A stretch of DNA of 64,000 nt, from assembly GCF_002217945.1 (NCBI RefSeq), contig NZ_BCMG01000005.1, positions 106,103-170,102 on the forward strand, in the 5' to 3' direction. Every line of letters starts with the position of its first letter. Position 1 is the stretch's first letter. Position numbers and translations under genes: made by a program. Positions 34,831 through 43,448 of the stretch are shown here, piece by piece. Source of the stretch: Secundilactobacillus silagei JCM 19001 (GTDB taxonomy: Bacteria > Bacillota > Bacilli > Lactobacillales > Lactobacillaceae). The notes under the pieces were generated by a model, which was given only the letters and a program-made list of their open reading frames with translations, was not told the origin of the DNA and did no database searches.

Positions 34831-35801
34831 TGATCATCTTGACTGCCGGCTTCTGGTTCATTCGGCCGGTAGAACGAACGGCCATCCATGGCAAACAGCC
34901 GTTCACCAAATTCACCGGGGGTCGTATTTTCAACGGCGTTCGTCATCATCATGATGGAAGCGTCCAATTCATCGAGTTGATGCAGGACTTCCGCTTCTAA
35001 CAAGCGGGGCCGTACTGGCGATCCATATTCCATTAGGCCATGATGCGCCAAGATCATGTGCCGCAACAGCACCACGTTTTCGTTATGCACGTCAAACTTG
35101 AGTTCGTTGCAGGCCGATACGATCTCGCCGTCCACAATACTGATGTGGCCTAAGAGGTTCCCTTCCACCGTATACTGCGTGGAAACCGGCCCGGATAATT
35201 CGATCACTTTTCCAAGGTCATGCAAGATGGCACCCGCGTAAAGCAACGGGGCATTAACGGCTGGATACTGCTTCACCACGCTGTGTGCCAGCCGTAGAAT
35301 CGATAAGGTGTGAAAGGCCAAGCCACCTTCAAACGCATGGTGGTTGTGTTTGGCCGCCGGATAACTGAAAAAGGCATCCCGGTGCTTCGCAATCAAGAAA
35401 CGGACGATCCGGTTCCAGACCTGATTAGTGATCTCAAAGACTACTTGATTCAGTTCATCTTCCATCTCACTGGCTTTCATCGGCGCGTGAACCACAAATT
35501 CACTGGGATCTTGCGGTTCATCGGCATTGGCTAGCCGTAAAGCGCTGATCTTAACCTGTGGCGAGCCCTGATACATTTCCCGCTTGCCGGTTAAATGCAC
35601 CACTCGGCCAGCTTTAAACCGTTCAATATCAGCGGCACTGGCATCCCAAAACTTACCAGTGATCTCACCAGACTGATCTTCAAAGGTCAGATCAAGGTAC
35701 TGTTTACCATTTTTGGCGACCCGGACGTTCACGTTCTTCAAAAGTGCCATCAGCTTCATCTGTTCACCCACTGCATGGGCCATTAATTGTTTTTCTGCCA
35801 T
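34824..35801 (-). CDS. yhaM: 3'-5' exoribonuclease YhaM
   Basis: 325 residues with an N-terminal OB fold (RVAKNGKQYLDLTFEDQSGEITGKFWD) and an HD metal-dependent domain (HDLGKVIELSG, HHGLMEYGSP). YhaM/CBF1 nibbles RNA 3' ends in Bacilli. GAGGGGGA precedes the ATG. It is the last gene of yheA-yhaO-yhaN-yhaM, a conserved set. Confidence 0.94.
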   Translation of the reverse strand: MAEKQLMAHAVGEQMKLMALLKNVNVRVAKNGKQYLDLTFEDQSGEITGKFWDASAADIERFKAGRVVHLTGKREMYQGSPQVKISALRLANADEPQDPSEFVVHAPMKASEMEDELNQVVFEITNQVWNRIVRFLIAKHRDAFFSYPAAKHNHHAFEGGLAFHTLSILRLAHSVVKQYPAVNAPLLYAGAILHDLGKVIELSGPVSTQYTVEGNLLGHISIVDGEIVSACNELKFDVHNENVVLLRHMILAHHGLMEYGSPVRPRLLEAEVLHQLDELDASIMMMTNAVENTTPGEFGERLFAMDGRSFYRPNEPEAGSQDDQK

Positions 35802-35838
35802 GGTTAATCCCCCTCGTTTAAGCTAAGTTTACCGTTTT

Positions 35839-38490
35839 TCAAACCGACTTTCCAGCCAGCTGATAGACCTCATGCGCGTCAACCAAGGCTAAATTATCAT
35901 GATTAGCCGTCAAATAAATGATCTGACTGGTCTGGGCTAACTGTTTGAGCATCGTCAGTGCCGCTTTTGTCCGCGAACGGTCAAAGTTCACGAAGGCGTC
36001 ATCAATAATGATCGGCATGGCGATCACATCCGCCATGACTTTCGTAAACGCAAACCGTAACGCAACGTATAACTGTTCCGCAGTTCCACTGGACAATTCC
36101 CCCACGTCAAAGGTTAAATCATCTTCGCGAATCACCTGAACCGTGGCATCCGTAAAATTAATCTGCCGGTAACGATTACCCGTTAACGCTTGAAAATACC
36201 GTTCCGCCACCTTGATAATTTTCGGCTGCCGGCCTTGTGAAGCATTGATTAACGTCTGGTCGATCCAGTTGATCAGTAACTTTTTGGTCAGCCAGTCATC
36301 CGTTAACCCGTTGATCTCAGTCTGTAGATCCGCTTGGTGCTGCAGCAAAGCCTGATACTTATCACTGGAAGCCAGCTGCTGCAGCTGATAATGCTGCTGG
36401 CTGGACTGGGTCAGCAGTTCTGATTGCTGCTGCTGTTTTTCCAGGTACTGCACGTGAATTTTCTGGCTGGTTTGTTCCAGGACAGTCTGAGAGGCAGCAG
36501 CATCTAAAATTTGCCGATCAGCCTGAGACAATTGCGCATTTAACACTTTTAGCCGTTCGTTTTGCTGCGCAGTTGCCTGATCCTGCTGATAACGCGTTTC
36601 AAACGCCGTAAACGTGGTTAACCCATACTGATCTAATAGTTGTGTCAGCGCAGCTTGCTGCGTCTCTAATTGCTGCTGAAGCTGGTCTTGACGCTTGGTA
36701 CTGGTGGTCAAGGATTCATTGGCCCAATGCAGGCGCTGACCTTCATCGCGTCTGTCTGACAGGAACTGGCTAAGCTGCTGCAACTGCTGGTCACTGCTGC
36801 CCGCTAGACCAATCACGTCAGCCGCAAACTGCCACTGAGCTAAGAAGGATTGGCTCTTTTGACTCGTCTGGTCATGCTGTGCTTGAAGGGCGTTTTGCTG
36901 GGCTGTCGCTGCCTGATACTGACTAATGTCAGTTTGCAGGTCCAGCCACCGTTCGGGCGCAAACCCCTGCAAATGATGGTCGGCACCGAACTGGGTAACC
37001 TGCGCATCCGCATCGATCAGCTGCTGGTCTAGGTTAGCTAGCTGCTGACGATCCTCATCTAGCTGCGATGACAGTAACGCCAACTGTGAATCAATGGCTG
37101 ACTGCTGATTGCCAGAGATGATCGGCTTAAAGATGCCGTAAGCCGCGATACCGATTCCAAGAATGCCACCAATGGTTTTCAGTACCCCACTGAGGGCAAA
37201 TAAGGCGACCAGCACAACACCCACGCCCGCAACCAGCCATTTTAAGCTCATTCCAGAAGACGTATCCGTATCCGCTTGCTGCTGCAATTGTGCAAACGTT
37301 TTTTGATGGGCCTGTCGCTGATCCGCCCGGGAATCCCGTTCAATACTTAAATGTTGCTGCTGATCAAACGCAGCTTCAATTTGCTGCTGCTCGCTAGGAG
37401 TTAATGGGTTTAAGTCAGTTAGTGCTGACCCATACTGTTGGTTCAATGCCGTTAGCTGCTGCTCTAATTGTGCTAACTGCGCCTCAGTTTGATGTTGCTG
37501 CTGTTGCGATTGCTGCATAGCAGGCAGTTGCCCTGCTAGTTGATCAATGGTTTGCTGATGTGCCGTGTAAAATTGCTGAGCGTCACTGGCAACTTGGGTC
37601 GCTTTTTGCTGTTTAACCGTTTCCGTCTGCGTTGCCAGATCAGACTGCAGCTGTTTGACCGTGGTCGTTAACCGGGTCGCTTTTTGCCAATCAGCGGTAC
37701 TGATCGGTTTTGCCGTTTGCACAGGTGTGTCGTTTTTAAATTGCTGATACTGCGGATACAGTGAAATTAAGCGCTGATATTGATCTTGCTGGTGGGTCAA
37801 CTGCGTGAGCTGCTTTTGAACCGCGGTTAAGTCGCTTGATGTCTGCTGAGCATCGATCTGCAGTGTCTGGTACTGCTGAAACTGCGCTTTAGCGGCGGTA
37901 ATTTTGGCCGTCAGATCATCATATTCATGAAGTAAGCGAACCAGTGGCTGAACACGACCCCGTGGTTTGTAGATCTCACCAGCCGTCGCCGTGAGTTTTT
38001 GGGTCAAGCCGATCCAGTTTTCACTGCCAATCGCCCCAATGCGCTGAATCCGTTTCACGAGATCAAAGCGGGTCAAATTAAAGACCGCCTGTAATTCCCG
38101 TTCACCAAAGCAAAAGATTTGATAGAATAATTCCTTATTTAAGGGCTGTAATAATTGGGATAAGTCATCTTTGGTCAACAGCGTATCAGTTGTTAAATTA
38201 CGAAAGGTCACCTTACCGCCGTGCGTACCACCCACCCGTTTAAGCCAGTACTTAGTTTGGTCATGGGTAAAATACAGTTCGCCACCGTATTGCGAACCGG
38301 CTTTTGGCCGGTACATGGCATAGCGGTGCTTAGCGGTTTCAAAGCCGAACAGCAGACTGGTGATGAAGGCTACCAGAGTGGATTTACCCGCTTCATTTTC
38401 ACCATACAAGAGTGTGAATTGATCAGGCAATTCGATGGTTGTATCGTGAAATTTACCAAACCCATAGATTTTAATTGTCGTGATCTGCAT
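35839..38490 (-). CDS. yhaN: Rad50/SbcC-like ATPase YhaN
   Basis: 883 residues: a split ABC-type ATPase with Walker A LLYGENEAGKSTLVAFI at the N-terminus and signature plus Walker B (LSSGTAEQLYVALRFA, MPIIIDDAFVNFD) at the C-terminus, separated by Gln/Ala-rich coiled coils. The middle has no CxxC zinc hook; instead there is a hydrophobic stretch LKWLVAGVGVVLVALFALSG and a second one, IGGILGIGIAAYGIFKPI, so the tip may sit in the membrane. The ATG at 38490 follows GGAGG by 9 nt. It overlaps yhaO by 20 bp, as SMC-like/nuclease partners usually do. Confidence 0.9.
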   Translation of the reverse strand: MQITTIKIYGFGKFHDTTIELPDQFTLLYGENEAGKSTLVAFITSLLFGFETAKHRYAMYRPKAGSQYGGELYFTHDQTKYWLKRVGGTHGGKVTFRNLTTDTLLTKDDLSQLLQPLNKELFYQIFCFGERELQAVFNLTRFDLVKRIQRIGAIGSENWIGLTQKLTATAGEIYKPRGRVQPLVRLLHEYDDLTAKITAAKAQFQQYQTLQIDAQQTSSDLTAVQKQLTQLTHQQDQYQRLISLYPQYQQFKNDTPVQTAKPISTADWQKATRLTTTVKQLQSDLATQTETVKQQKATQVASDAQQFYTAHQQTIDQLAGQLPAMQQSQQQQHQTEAQLAQLEQQLTALNQQYGSALTDLNPLTPSEQQQIEAAFDQQQHLSIERDSRADQRQAHQKTFAQLQQQADTDTSSGMSLKWLVAGVGVVLVALFALSGVLKTIGGILGIGIAAYGIFKPIISGNQQSAIDSQLALLSSQLDEDRQQLANLDQQLIDADAQVTQFGADHHLQGFAPERWLDLQTDISQYQAATAQQNALQAQHDQTSQKSQSFLAQWQFAADVIGLAGSSDQQLQQLSQFLSDRRDEGQRLHWANESLTTSTKRQDQLQQQLETQQAALTQLLDQYGLTTFTAFETRYQQDQATAQQNERLKVLNAQLSQADRQILDAAASQTVLEQTSQKIHVQYLEKQQQQSELLTQSSQQHYQLQQLASSDKYQALLQHQADLQTEINGLTDDWLTKKLLINWIDQTLINASQGRQPKIIKVAERYFQALTGNRYRQINFTDATVQVIREDDLTFDVGELSSGTAEQLYVALRFAFTKVMADVIAMPIIIDDAFVNFDRSRTKAALTMLKQLAQTSQIIYLTANHDNLALVDAHEVYQLAGKSV

Positions 38491-39700
38491 CGTTGTCATC
38501 CTCCAAGCGCGATTGCGCTAACAGTTCGTTCTTAGCCCGATCAGTTAATCTGGCAGTGGTTTGAGGATCGCGTAAATGGTCTGCAATGAATGGATACTGC
38601 ATTAATTTGCCGGCGGTCATCTCCACGTTATCGGCCGTAAAAACCGTTGCTTGCGCCCGTTGCCAAAAGGCAGCATCTAATTTGGCGTACTGCACCGGCT
38701 GATCAGTTGGCGCAACGGTCACTTCGTAGACCCAAGTGTGAGATTGCTGATAAGTTCTTTTTTGAGTCTGATCAAAGCGTTCCAGCCAAGTGCCGTCGTT
38801 TAACCGGCTCAGCATACTGGCCGAAAGTTTTTCGATTCCGGTTAGTTTAAGTTCGATCAGTTCAAACACGTCTGGTTTGACTGCCTTAAGAGCTGCCTGC
38901 ACGGTCTCAATTAACTTAACATCCGTAGTCGTCTCATCCACCGTTAACGATAGCGACGACCAGCGCAGCGAATCTGCCGGGACAAATTGATGGTTTAACT
39001 GCTGTCCTTGACTGCTGACCAGCTGATAACCGTGTTCACCCGATTCCAGTTTATGACGTCCCTGAAGCGTGCCCGCGTAAATGATCGGTGGCTGTTCGGA
39101 TAGCACACTGGGCTTATGAATGTGACCCAAGGCCCAGTAATCATAGTGGGTCGCAGCTAATTCACTGACTGCAAACGGGGCGTAGTGATTGACCGCGCCC
39201 TGCTTAACGGCACCATGCAGCATACCGATTTGAAAGTCAGCTGTGCCACGACTTGGAAACTGCGGCACCACGTCTTCTTCCAGCCAGCGGTCAGCATAGC
39301 TAAACCCACTGATGGCCACTCGGGTATGGTCGTGCGTGGTAAGCATTTCAGTTGTCACGTCACTGCCAAAGACGCGGACCCCCTCAGGTAAAGATAGCTG
39401 CTGATCATCAGTTATGTAATCATGATTGCCAAATGAAACTAATACCGCAATCTTGGCATCGATTAGCCGTTGCAGCTGTTCATTTAAGAAGACTTGGGCC
39501 TGAACACTCTGGGTCTCGCGGTCAAATAAATCCCCCACCAGTAAAACGAAGTCGACTTGTTGGCCGATCGCGTCTGTAACCATTTTTTCGGTCGCCTTGA
39601 ACGGTGCCTCGTGAACTCGTTGCCAGAGGGTTTTAGGCAAATGCTGCAGCCCTTCAAACGGACTGTCTAAATGTAAATCCGCTGCATGAATAAACTTCAC
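38471..39700 (-). CDS. yhaO: Mre11/SbcD-like phosphoesterase YhaO
   Basis: 409 residues. Calcineurin-type metal motifs are present in order: AADLHLDSPF, GDLFDR, GNHD, GMLHG and GHIHKP. The C-terminal 150 residues are a family-specific capping region. With YhaN it forms an SbcCD-like pair separate from the true SbcCD at 54889-59126. Terminator-bounded upstream by yheA. Confidence 0.92.
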   Translation of the reverse strand: MKFIHAADLHLDSPFEGLQHLPKTLWQRVHEAPFKATEKMVTDAIGQQVDFVLLVGDLFDRETQSVQAQVFLNEQLQRLIDAKIAVLVSFGNHDYITDDQQLSLPEGVRVFGSDVTTEMLTTHDHTRVAISGFSYADRWLEEDVVPQFPSRGTADFQIGMLHGAVKQGAVNHYAPFAVSELAATHYDYWALGHIHKPSVLSEQPPIIYAGTLQGRHKLESGEHGYQLVSSQGQQLNHQFVPADSLRWSSLSLTVDETTTDVKLIETVQAALKAVKPDVFELIELKLTGIEKLSASMLSRLNDGTWLERFDQTQKRTYQQSHTWVYEVTVAPTDQPVQYAKLDAAFWQRAQATVFTADNVEMTAGKLMQYPFIADHLRDPQTTARLTDRAKNELLAQSRLEDDNDADHDN

Positions 39701-39713
39701 TCTTTGTCACTCC

Positions 39714-39750
39714 TAAAAAACGCCGAAGAAAATTCTTCGACGTTTTTGAT
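39714..39750 (-). terminator. Hairpin between yheA and yhaO
   Basis: AAAACG-CGAAGAA pairs with TTCTTCG-CGTTTT, with a T-run on the minus strand. It may attenuate yhaONM transcription beyond yheA. Confidence 0.85.
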
Positions 39751-39777
39751 CTATTTAATCACTGATAAGACTCTGTT

Positions 39778-40119
39778 TTAGCTTTGATACAGGTCTTGAA
39801 TCGGTTTTGTAATGTCGTTATTCAGTCTTGCCAGCAGTTGATTGACGTCCTTTTCTTTTTCCATCAAATCTTTGATAACGTCCTTAGCACCAACTTTGGT
39901 TGCCATATCTTGAGCCTGCTTCATTTCGTCTTGATCAGGCTGTTGACCCTGCATCTGTTTTTGCTGCAGCTTCAACTGTAATTCCTGAAACTTCTTGAAT
40001 AGATCATAGGCTTCAGAATCAGCCTTCATTGTGTTATAAGCACTTTGTAATGCCGTAAATTCATCGGAACTAGCTAGCTCCTCACGTAATTCACCAGCGG
40101 TTTTTTCAATGTCTGCCAT
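39778..40119 (-). CDS. yheA: YlbF/YmcA-family protein YheA
   Basis: 113 residues, all-helical, with ELREELASSDEFTALQSAY and DLFKKFQELQLKLQQKQMQG typical of the Com_YlbF family. YlbF/YmcA act with YaaT to modulate RNase Y; YheA's own role is unclear. The ATG at 40119 has AGGAGG 9 nt upstream; a longer in-frame extension to 40203 includes non-conserved residues and the ribosome site. It heads the yhaONM block. Confidence 0.88.
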   Translation of the reverse strand: MADIEKTAGELREELASSDEFTALQSAYNTMKADSEAYDLFKKFQELQLKLQQKQMQGQQPDQDEMKQAQDMATKVGAKDVIKDLMEKEKDVNQLLARLNNDITKPIQDLYQS

Positions 40120-40205
40120 AAAAAGCATCCTCCTGTCTTCAATACTTTCATATTGTATCATGAATTGAAAGTGGGCGAAAGCTGGGGCATGAAAGTGCTT
40201 CAATT

Positions 40206-40278
40206 TTACCTAGCTAAACGTGTTTCGTCAGGCAGCGATACCTGCATATAGTAAGCCCCACCACAAACCCAAAAACGG
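40206..40278. repeat. Direct repeat copy 1 (partial element)
   Basis: About 73 bp beginning TTACCTAGCT and ending AAAAACGG, nearly identical to the copy at 40293-40364, with small indels. It contains only the left arm of the hairpin present in copy 2. Confidence 0.85.
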
Positions 40279-40292
40279 AGAGCTCTTTAATC

Positions 40293-40364
40293 TTACCTAG
40301 CTTAAACGTGTTTCGTCAGGCAGCGACCTGCATATAAGCCAGCCCGCCACAAACCCAAAACCGG
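40293..40364. repeat. Direct repeat copy 2
   Basis: Shares the order TTACCTAGCT, AAACGTGTTTCGTCAGGC, AGCGA, CCTGCATATA and CACAAACCCAAAA with copy 1. It continues into a matching inverted arm. Confidence 0.85.
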
Positions 40365-40409
40365 GGTTTATGGCGGGCTGGCTTATACACCGGTCGCTAG
40401 ACGCCTGAC
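40315..40409. repeat. Long imperfect inverted repeat
   Basis: GTCAGGC, AGCGACC, ATATAAGCC, AGCCCGCCA and AAACCC on the left each have a complement in reverse order on the right (GGGTTT, TGGCGGGCT, GGCTTATA, GGTCGCT, GCCTGAC). Arms of about 42-45 bp surround a short loop. It lies 8 bp past the PBP stop codon and lacks a T-run, so it looks more like a small mobile palindrome than a simple terminator. Confidence 0.85.
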
Positions 40410-40417
40410 TACACACT

Positions 40418-42535
40418 CTACCCAAACGTATTCTGCCACCACTTTTTAACGGTGTTTGCAGCGTTATTAGCACCCTGCTGAATTTGATCACCCACGCTGC
40501 CAGCGCCCTGCTGCACGTTGTCCCATAAATTATTATCAGACTTCGACGCCTTTGCCAAGGTTGAAGCATCCTGCGTATCAAAATGAGTTTGTTTCGTATA
40601 GGGTAAGATTTCTTCCATTTCCGTCTTGAACAAGGGACCAACACCCGTACCACTCAAGTTTTCCAAATGGTGGCTGCTGTTAGTACTGTCAAAACCTTCC
40701 CAGGTCGTTAAGACCACGTCTGGTGTGTATCCCACGATCCATTTATCACGGGTCGCATCACCATCACCCGTGGCATCGGCCTCAGTACTCCCGGTTTTAC
40801 CGGCGACTGAGTACCCGTATGGCTTAGCGTCAACACCAGTTCCGCTATTGAAGACGCCCAGCATCATACTGGTCATTTGCTTGGCAACCTTTGGTGACAT
40901 GACTTTATGGGTTGTCACCTTCGGATTATCAACGACCACATTACCTGAAGCATCCACGATCTTACGGATGTAGTGGGTATCTGTCCGCGTCCCGTTATTG
41001 GCAAACGCCGTATAAGCTCCCGCTAATTCCTGTGGCGAGACCCCTTTGCTCAAGCCACCCAGCGCCAAGGCCAAGTTCTTATCAGACTTGTTAACTGGTA
41101 GCCCGAACTTTTTAACTGACTCATAGCCCTTATTAACACCGATTTTATTTAACAGCCAAACCGCGGGTGCGTTGACACTGTTGGCCAGTGCCTCGTACAT
41201 TGGAATCTTGCCAGAATAAACGTTGTTATAATTTTTCGGCGTGTAGTGGTTAGTACCATACGACGTTTTTTTATTTTGTAATTGCGAATCATAGAAATAG
41301 CCGTTCTCAAGTGCTGGTGTATAGACCGCTAAGGGTTTAATCGTCGAGCCTGGCTGCCGTTTGATCTGAGTTGCCCGGTTATAGCCCCGGAACACGTGCT
41401 TGCCACGGCCACCGACCACGGCCATCACGCCGCCATTATTTGGATTGACCGCTACGGAAGCTGCTTGAACCTTGGTGCCGTCAGCAGCGTTTTGCGGGAA
41501 CAGATAACCGTTCTTAAAGTTTTCCTGCAGCCGTGACTGGTAATTTTGATCCAAATACGTGTAAATTTTGTACCCATGATTCATGATGTCTGACTCCGTT
41601 AACCCATACTTAGAAATCGCCTCGTCGATCACGGCATCAAAGTAGTAAGGATAACGGTACGAATCCTTATACTGATACGTGTCCGCGGTGGTTAACGGTG
41701 TTTGTTGATAAGTAGTTGCCTGAGATTTAGTGATATCGCCCGTTTCAGCCATCAATCCCAGGACTACGTTACGCCGGTCCTTGGAGGCTTGCGGATGATC
41801 AATTGGGTTAAACCCGCTTGGTGAAGTCAGCATCCCGGCTAACACCGCTGACTGCGGTACGGTCAGATTTTCTGCATCCGTTCCAAAATACTTGTGTGCC
41901 GCATCCTGGACACCCCAGACACCGTTGCCAAAGTAAGCATTATTCAGGTACATGGACAAAATATCCTGCTTTGAATACACGTTTTCAACTTCAATGGCTA
42001 GAAAAATTTCCTTTAATTTACGCGTCATGGTCTGCTGCTGCGTCAAAAACGCATTCTTCACCAATTGTTGTGTCAGCGTACTGCCACCGCCGCTAATATA
42101 GTCGCGATGAAGTAACTTATTTTTAGCAAGCAGGAAAAAAGCCCGCGCAATCCCTTTAACCGAAAAACCGTGTTCGTGATAAAAATTACGGTCTTCAGTA
42201 GAAATCACCGCATGTTGCACGTTTGGTGAAATTTTTGCTAAGGGTACATACGTCCCTTTTTGAGCGTAAAGCGAGCCCGCCTTGTGACCACTTTTATCAT
42301 AAATATAAGTAGTCTTTTCCAGTTGTGCCTTCAAATCGCCCACATTAGCCGTCTTAGCTTGAAATGTCAGCGTCGCACTGACGACAAAGATCAGCGCTAA
42401 AATGGCGACAATAATCCAGCGGGTCAGCTGATAACGATGCCAAAACTTACCAAAATGACTTTTAAACCGTTGATAATACGGCGACATCATCGCTTTAAAC
42501 CCTTGATTTGATTGATTTCCCCGATTATTCTTCAT
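40418..42535 (-). CDS. Class A penicillin-binding protein (transglycosylase/transpeptidase)
   Basis: 705 residues. A basic cytoplasmic start and one TM helix (WIIVAILALIFVVSATL, about 40-57) precede the GT51 glycosyltransferase (STEDRNFYHEHGFSVKG, GGSTLTQQLVKN). The transpeptidase follows with catalytic Ser in PGSTIKPL, an SVN motif and KTGS. It polymerises and crosslinks peptidoglycan. The C-terminal 60 residues are Gln/Asn/Ala-rich and polar. Length and order fit PBP1A/PBP2A-type enzymes; I cannot choose the exact paralogue. GAGGG precedes the ATG. Confidence 0.93.
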   Translation of the reverse strand: MKNNRGNQSNQGFKAMMSPYYQRFKSHFGKFWHRYQLTRWIIVAILALIFVVSATLTFQAKTANVGDLKAQLEKTTYIYDKSGHKAGSLYAQKGTYVPLAKISPNVQHAVISTEDRNFYHEHGFSVKGIARAFFLLAKNKLLHRDYISGGGSTLTQQLVKNAFLTQQQTMTRKLKEIFLAIEVENVYSKQDILSMYLNNAYFGNGVWGVQDAAHKYFGTDAENLTVPQSAVLAGMLTSPSGFNPIDHPQASKDRRNVVLGLMAETGDITKSQATTYQQTPLTTADTYQYKDSYRYPYYFDAVIDEAISKYGLTESDIMNHGYKIYTYLDQNYQSRLQENFKNGYLFPQNAADGTKVQAASVAVNPNNGGVMAVVGGRGKHVFRGYNRATQIKRQPGSTIKPLAVYTPALENGYFYDSQLQNKKTSYGTNHYTPKNYNNVYSGKIPMYEALANSVNAPAVWLLNKIGVNKGYESVKKFGLPVNKSDKNLALALGGLSKGVSPQELAGAYTAFANNGTRTDTHYIRKIVDASGNVVVDNPKVTTHKVMSPKVAKQMTSMMLGVFNSGTGVDAKPYGYSVAGKTGSTEADATGDGDATRDKWIVGYTPDVVLTTWEGFDSTNSSHHLENLSGTGVGPLFKTEMEEILPYTKQTHFDTQDASTLAKASKSDNNLWDNVQQGAGSVGDQIQQGANNAANTVKKWWQNTFG

Positions 42536-42630
42536 TCGTTTCCCTCAAATAAGTAAAAGATTTGCTTCATCAATTCTATCATATTATGTAAATGCAGCTA
42601 AATTACGCTCCAAATTTTAACAGTCCTTAA

Positions 42631-42662
42631 ACAAAAAACACGCCAATGGTGGCGTGTTTTAT
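42631..42662 (-). terminator. Terminator of argR
   Basis: AAACACGCCA pairs with TGGCGTGTTT over a 4-nt loop; TTTTTTGTTTAAGG follows on the minus strand. Confidence 0.93.
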
Positions 42663-42674
42663 ACCCGTAAGCGA

Positions 42675-43142
42675 TTAATGAACAATATCTGGGTTCATAT
42701 TTTCAGCGATTTCATCGTTTAGTTGCTGAGCAACTTCAGCATTTGGACTAATAACTAAAATCGTATCATGCCCCGCTAACGTCCCCACAACCTCAGGTAA
42801 CTTTAAATCATCTAAAATTGCGGCTAACAAATTGCCATTACTGGGTAACGTTTTGATCACGTTCATAAATTCGATTCGTGTCAAACCGATAACCACTTCG
42901 TTAATAGTTTCGCGCAGGTGTTCTTCTTCAGATTTATTGCCGGGTTTAAAAATCGTGTAACGCAAGTGTCCATGGCCATCTTGGGCTTTGACAACCTGCA
43001 TCTCGCGAATATCACGTGAGATTGTTGCTTGCGTCGCCTTAATCCCAATTTCATTTAGATGACGCATTAGGTCTTCTTGTGTACCGATCGGATACTGATT
43101 GATCAATTGTTCAATCCGTGATTGACGAATACTTTTTTTCAT
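42675..43142 (-). CDS. argR: Arginine repressor
   Basis: 155 residues, normal for ArgR. N-terminal winged helix-turn-helix (SRIEQLINQYPIGTQEDLMRHL, TQATISRDIREM) is followed by a C-terminal oligomerisation and arginine-binding domain with GTLAGHDTILVIS. The ATG at 43142 is chosen because ArgR proteins start MKKxxRxxxI; the 31-residue upstream extension is hydrophobic and non-conserved. It lies next to argS, transcribed in the same direction but from its own promoter and with its own terminator. A TATAAT -10 box lies about 40 bp upstream. Confidence 0.95.
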   Translation of the reverse strand: MKKSIRQSRIEQLINQYPIGTQEDLMRHLNEIGIKATQATISRDIREMQVVKAQDGHGHLRYTIFKPGNKSEEEHLRETINEVVIGLTRIEFMNVIKTLPSNGNLLAAILDDLKLPEVVGTLAGHDTILVISPNAEVAQQLNDEIAENMNPDIVH

Positions 43143-43397
43143 CCTAATGCAGCCCCCTTCAACTGAACTAAATACTGTGATTATTATAACAAAATGAAAA
43201 ACGAAAAGAAAGCAAGATTTTAAATAAGTATTCAATGTTAGTATAATTTAGAATATAAATTAGTCACCTGAAAGTTAAAATTCGGTTTACTGTCCCCAAT
43301 TTGTCTTCACAGTAACTAATATAAATGCAGGAATACTTGGGTTACTACTCGACCGATCACGACATCAGCCTAATCCGTTTCTAATATTGGCACAACC
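43143..43397. other. argR upstream region
   Basis: Non-coding and AT-rich. A TTATAATAA -10 sequence for argR lies at about 43178-43186. The minus-strand sequence ATTGAATACTTATTT at about 43222-43236 loosely resembles an ARG box and could be an autoregulatory site. No further gene is seen. Confidence 0.4.
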
Positions 43398-43431
43398 CAA
43401 AAATGCGACTGGAATTTCTTCCAGCCGCATC
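43398..43431 (-). terminator. Terminator of argS
   Basis: ATGCGGCTGGAA pairs with TTCCAGTCGCAT (one G-T pair) over a 4-nt loop, then TTTTTGGG on the minus strand. Confidence 0.92.
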
Positions 43432-43448
43432 AGTATATATAAAGTTAA

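Noticed and set aside
40297..40653. 118-codon minus-strand frame overlapping the PBP 3' end and the repeat element
   Set aside because: It overlaps the PBP gene in another frame, runs through the hairpin and encodes low-complexity basic sequence.
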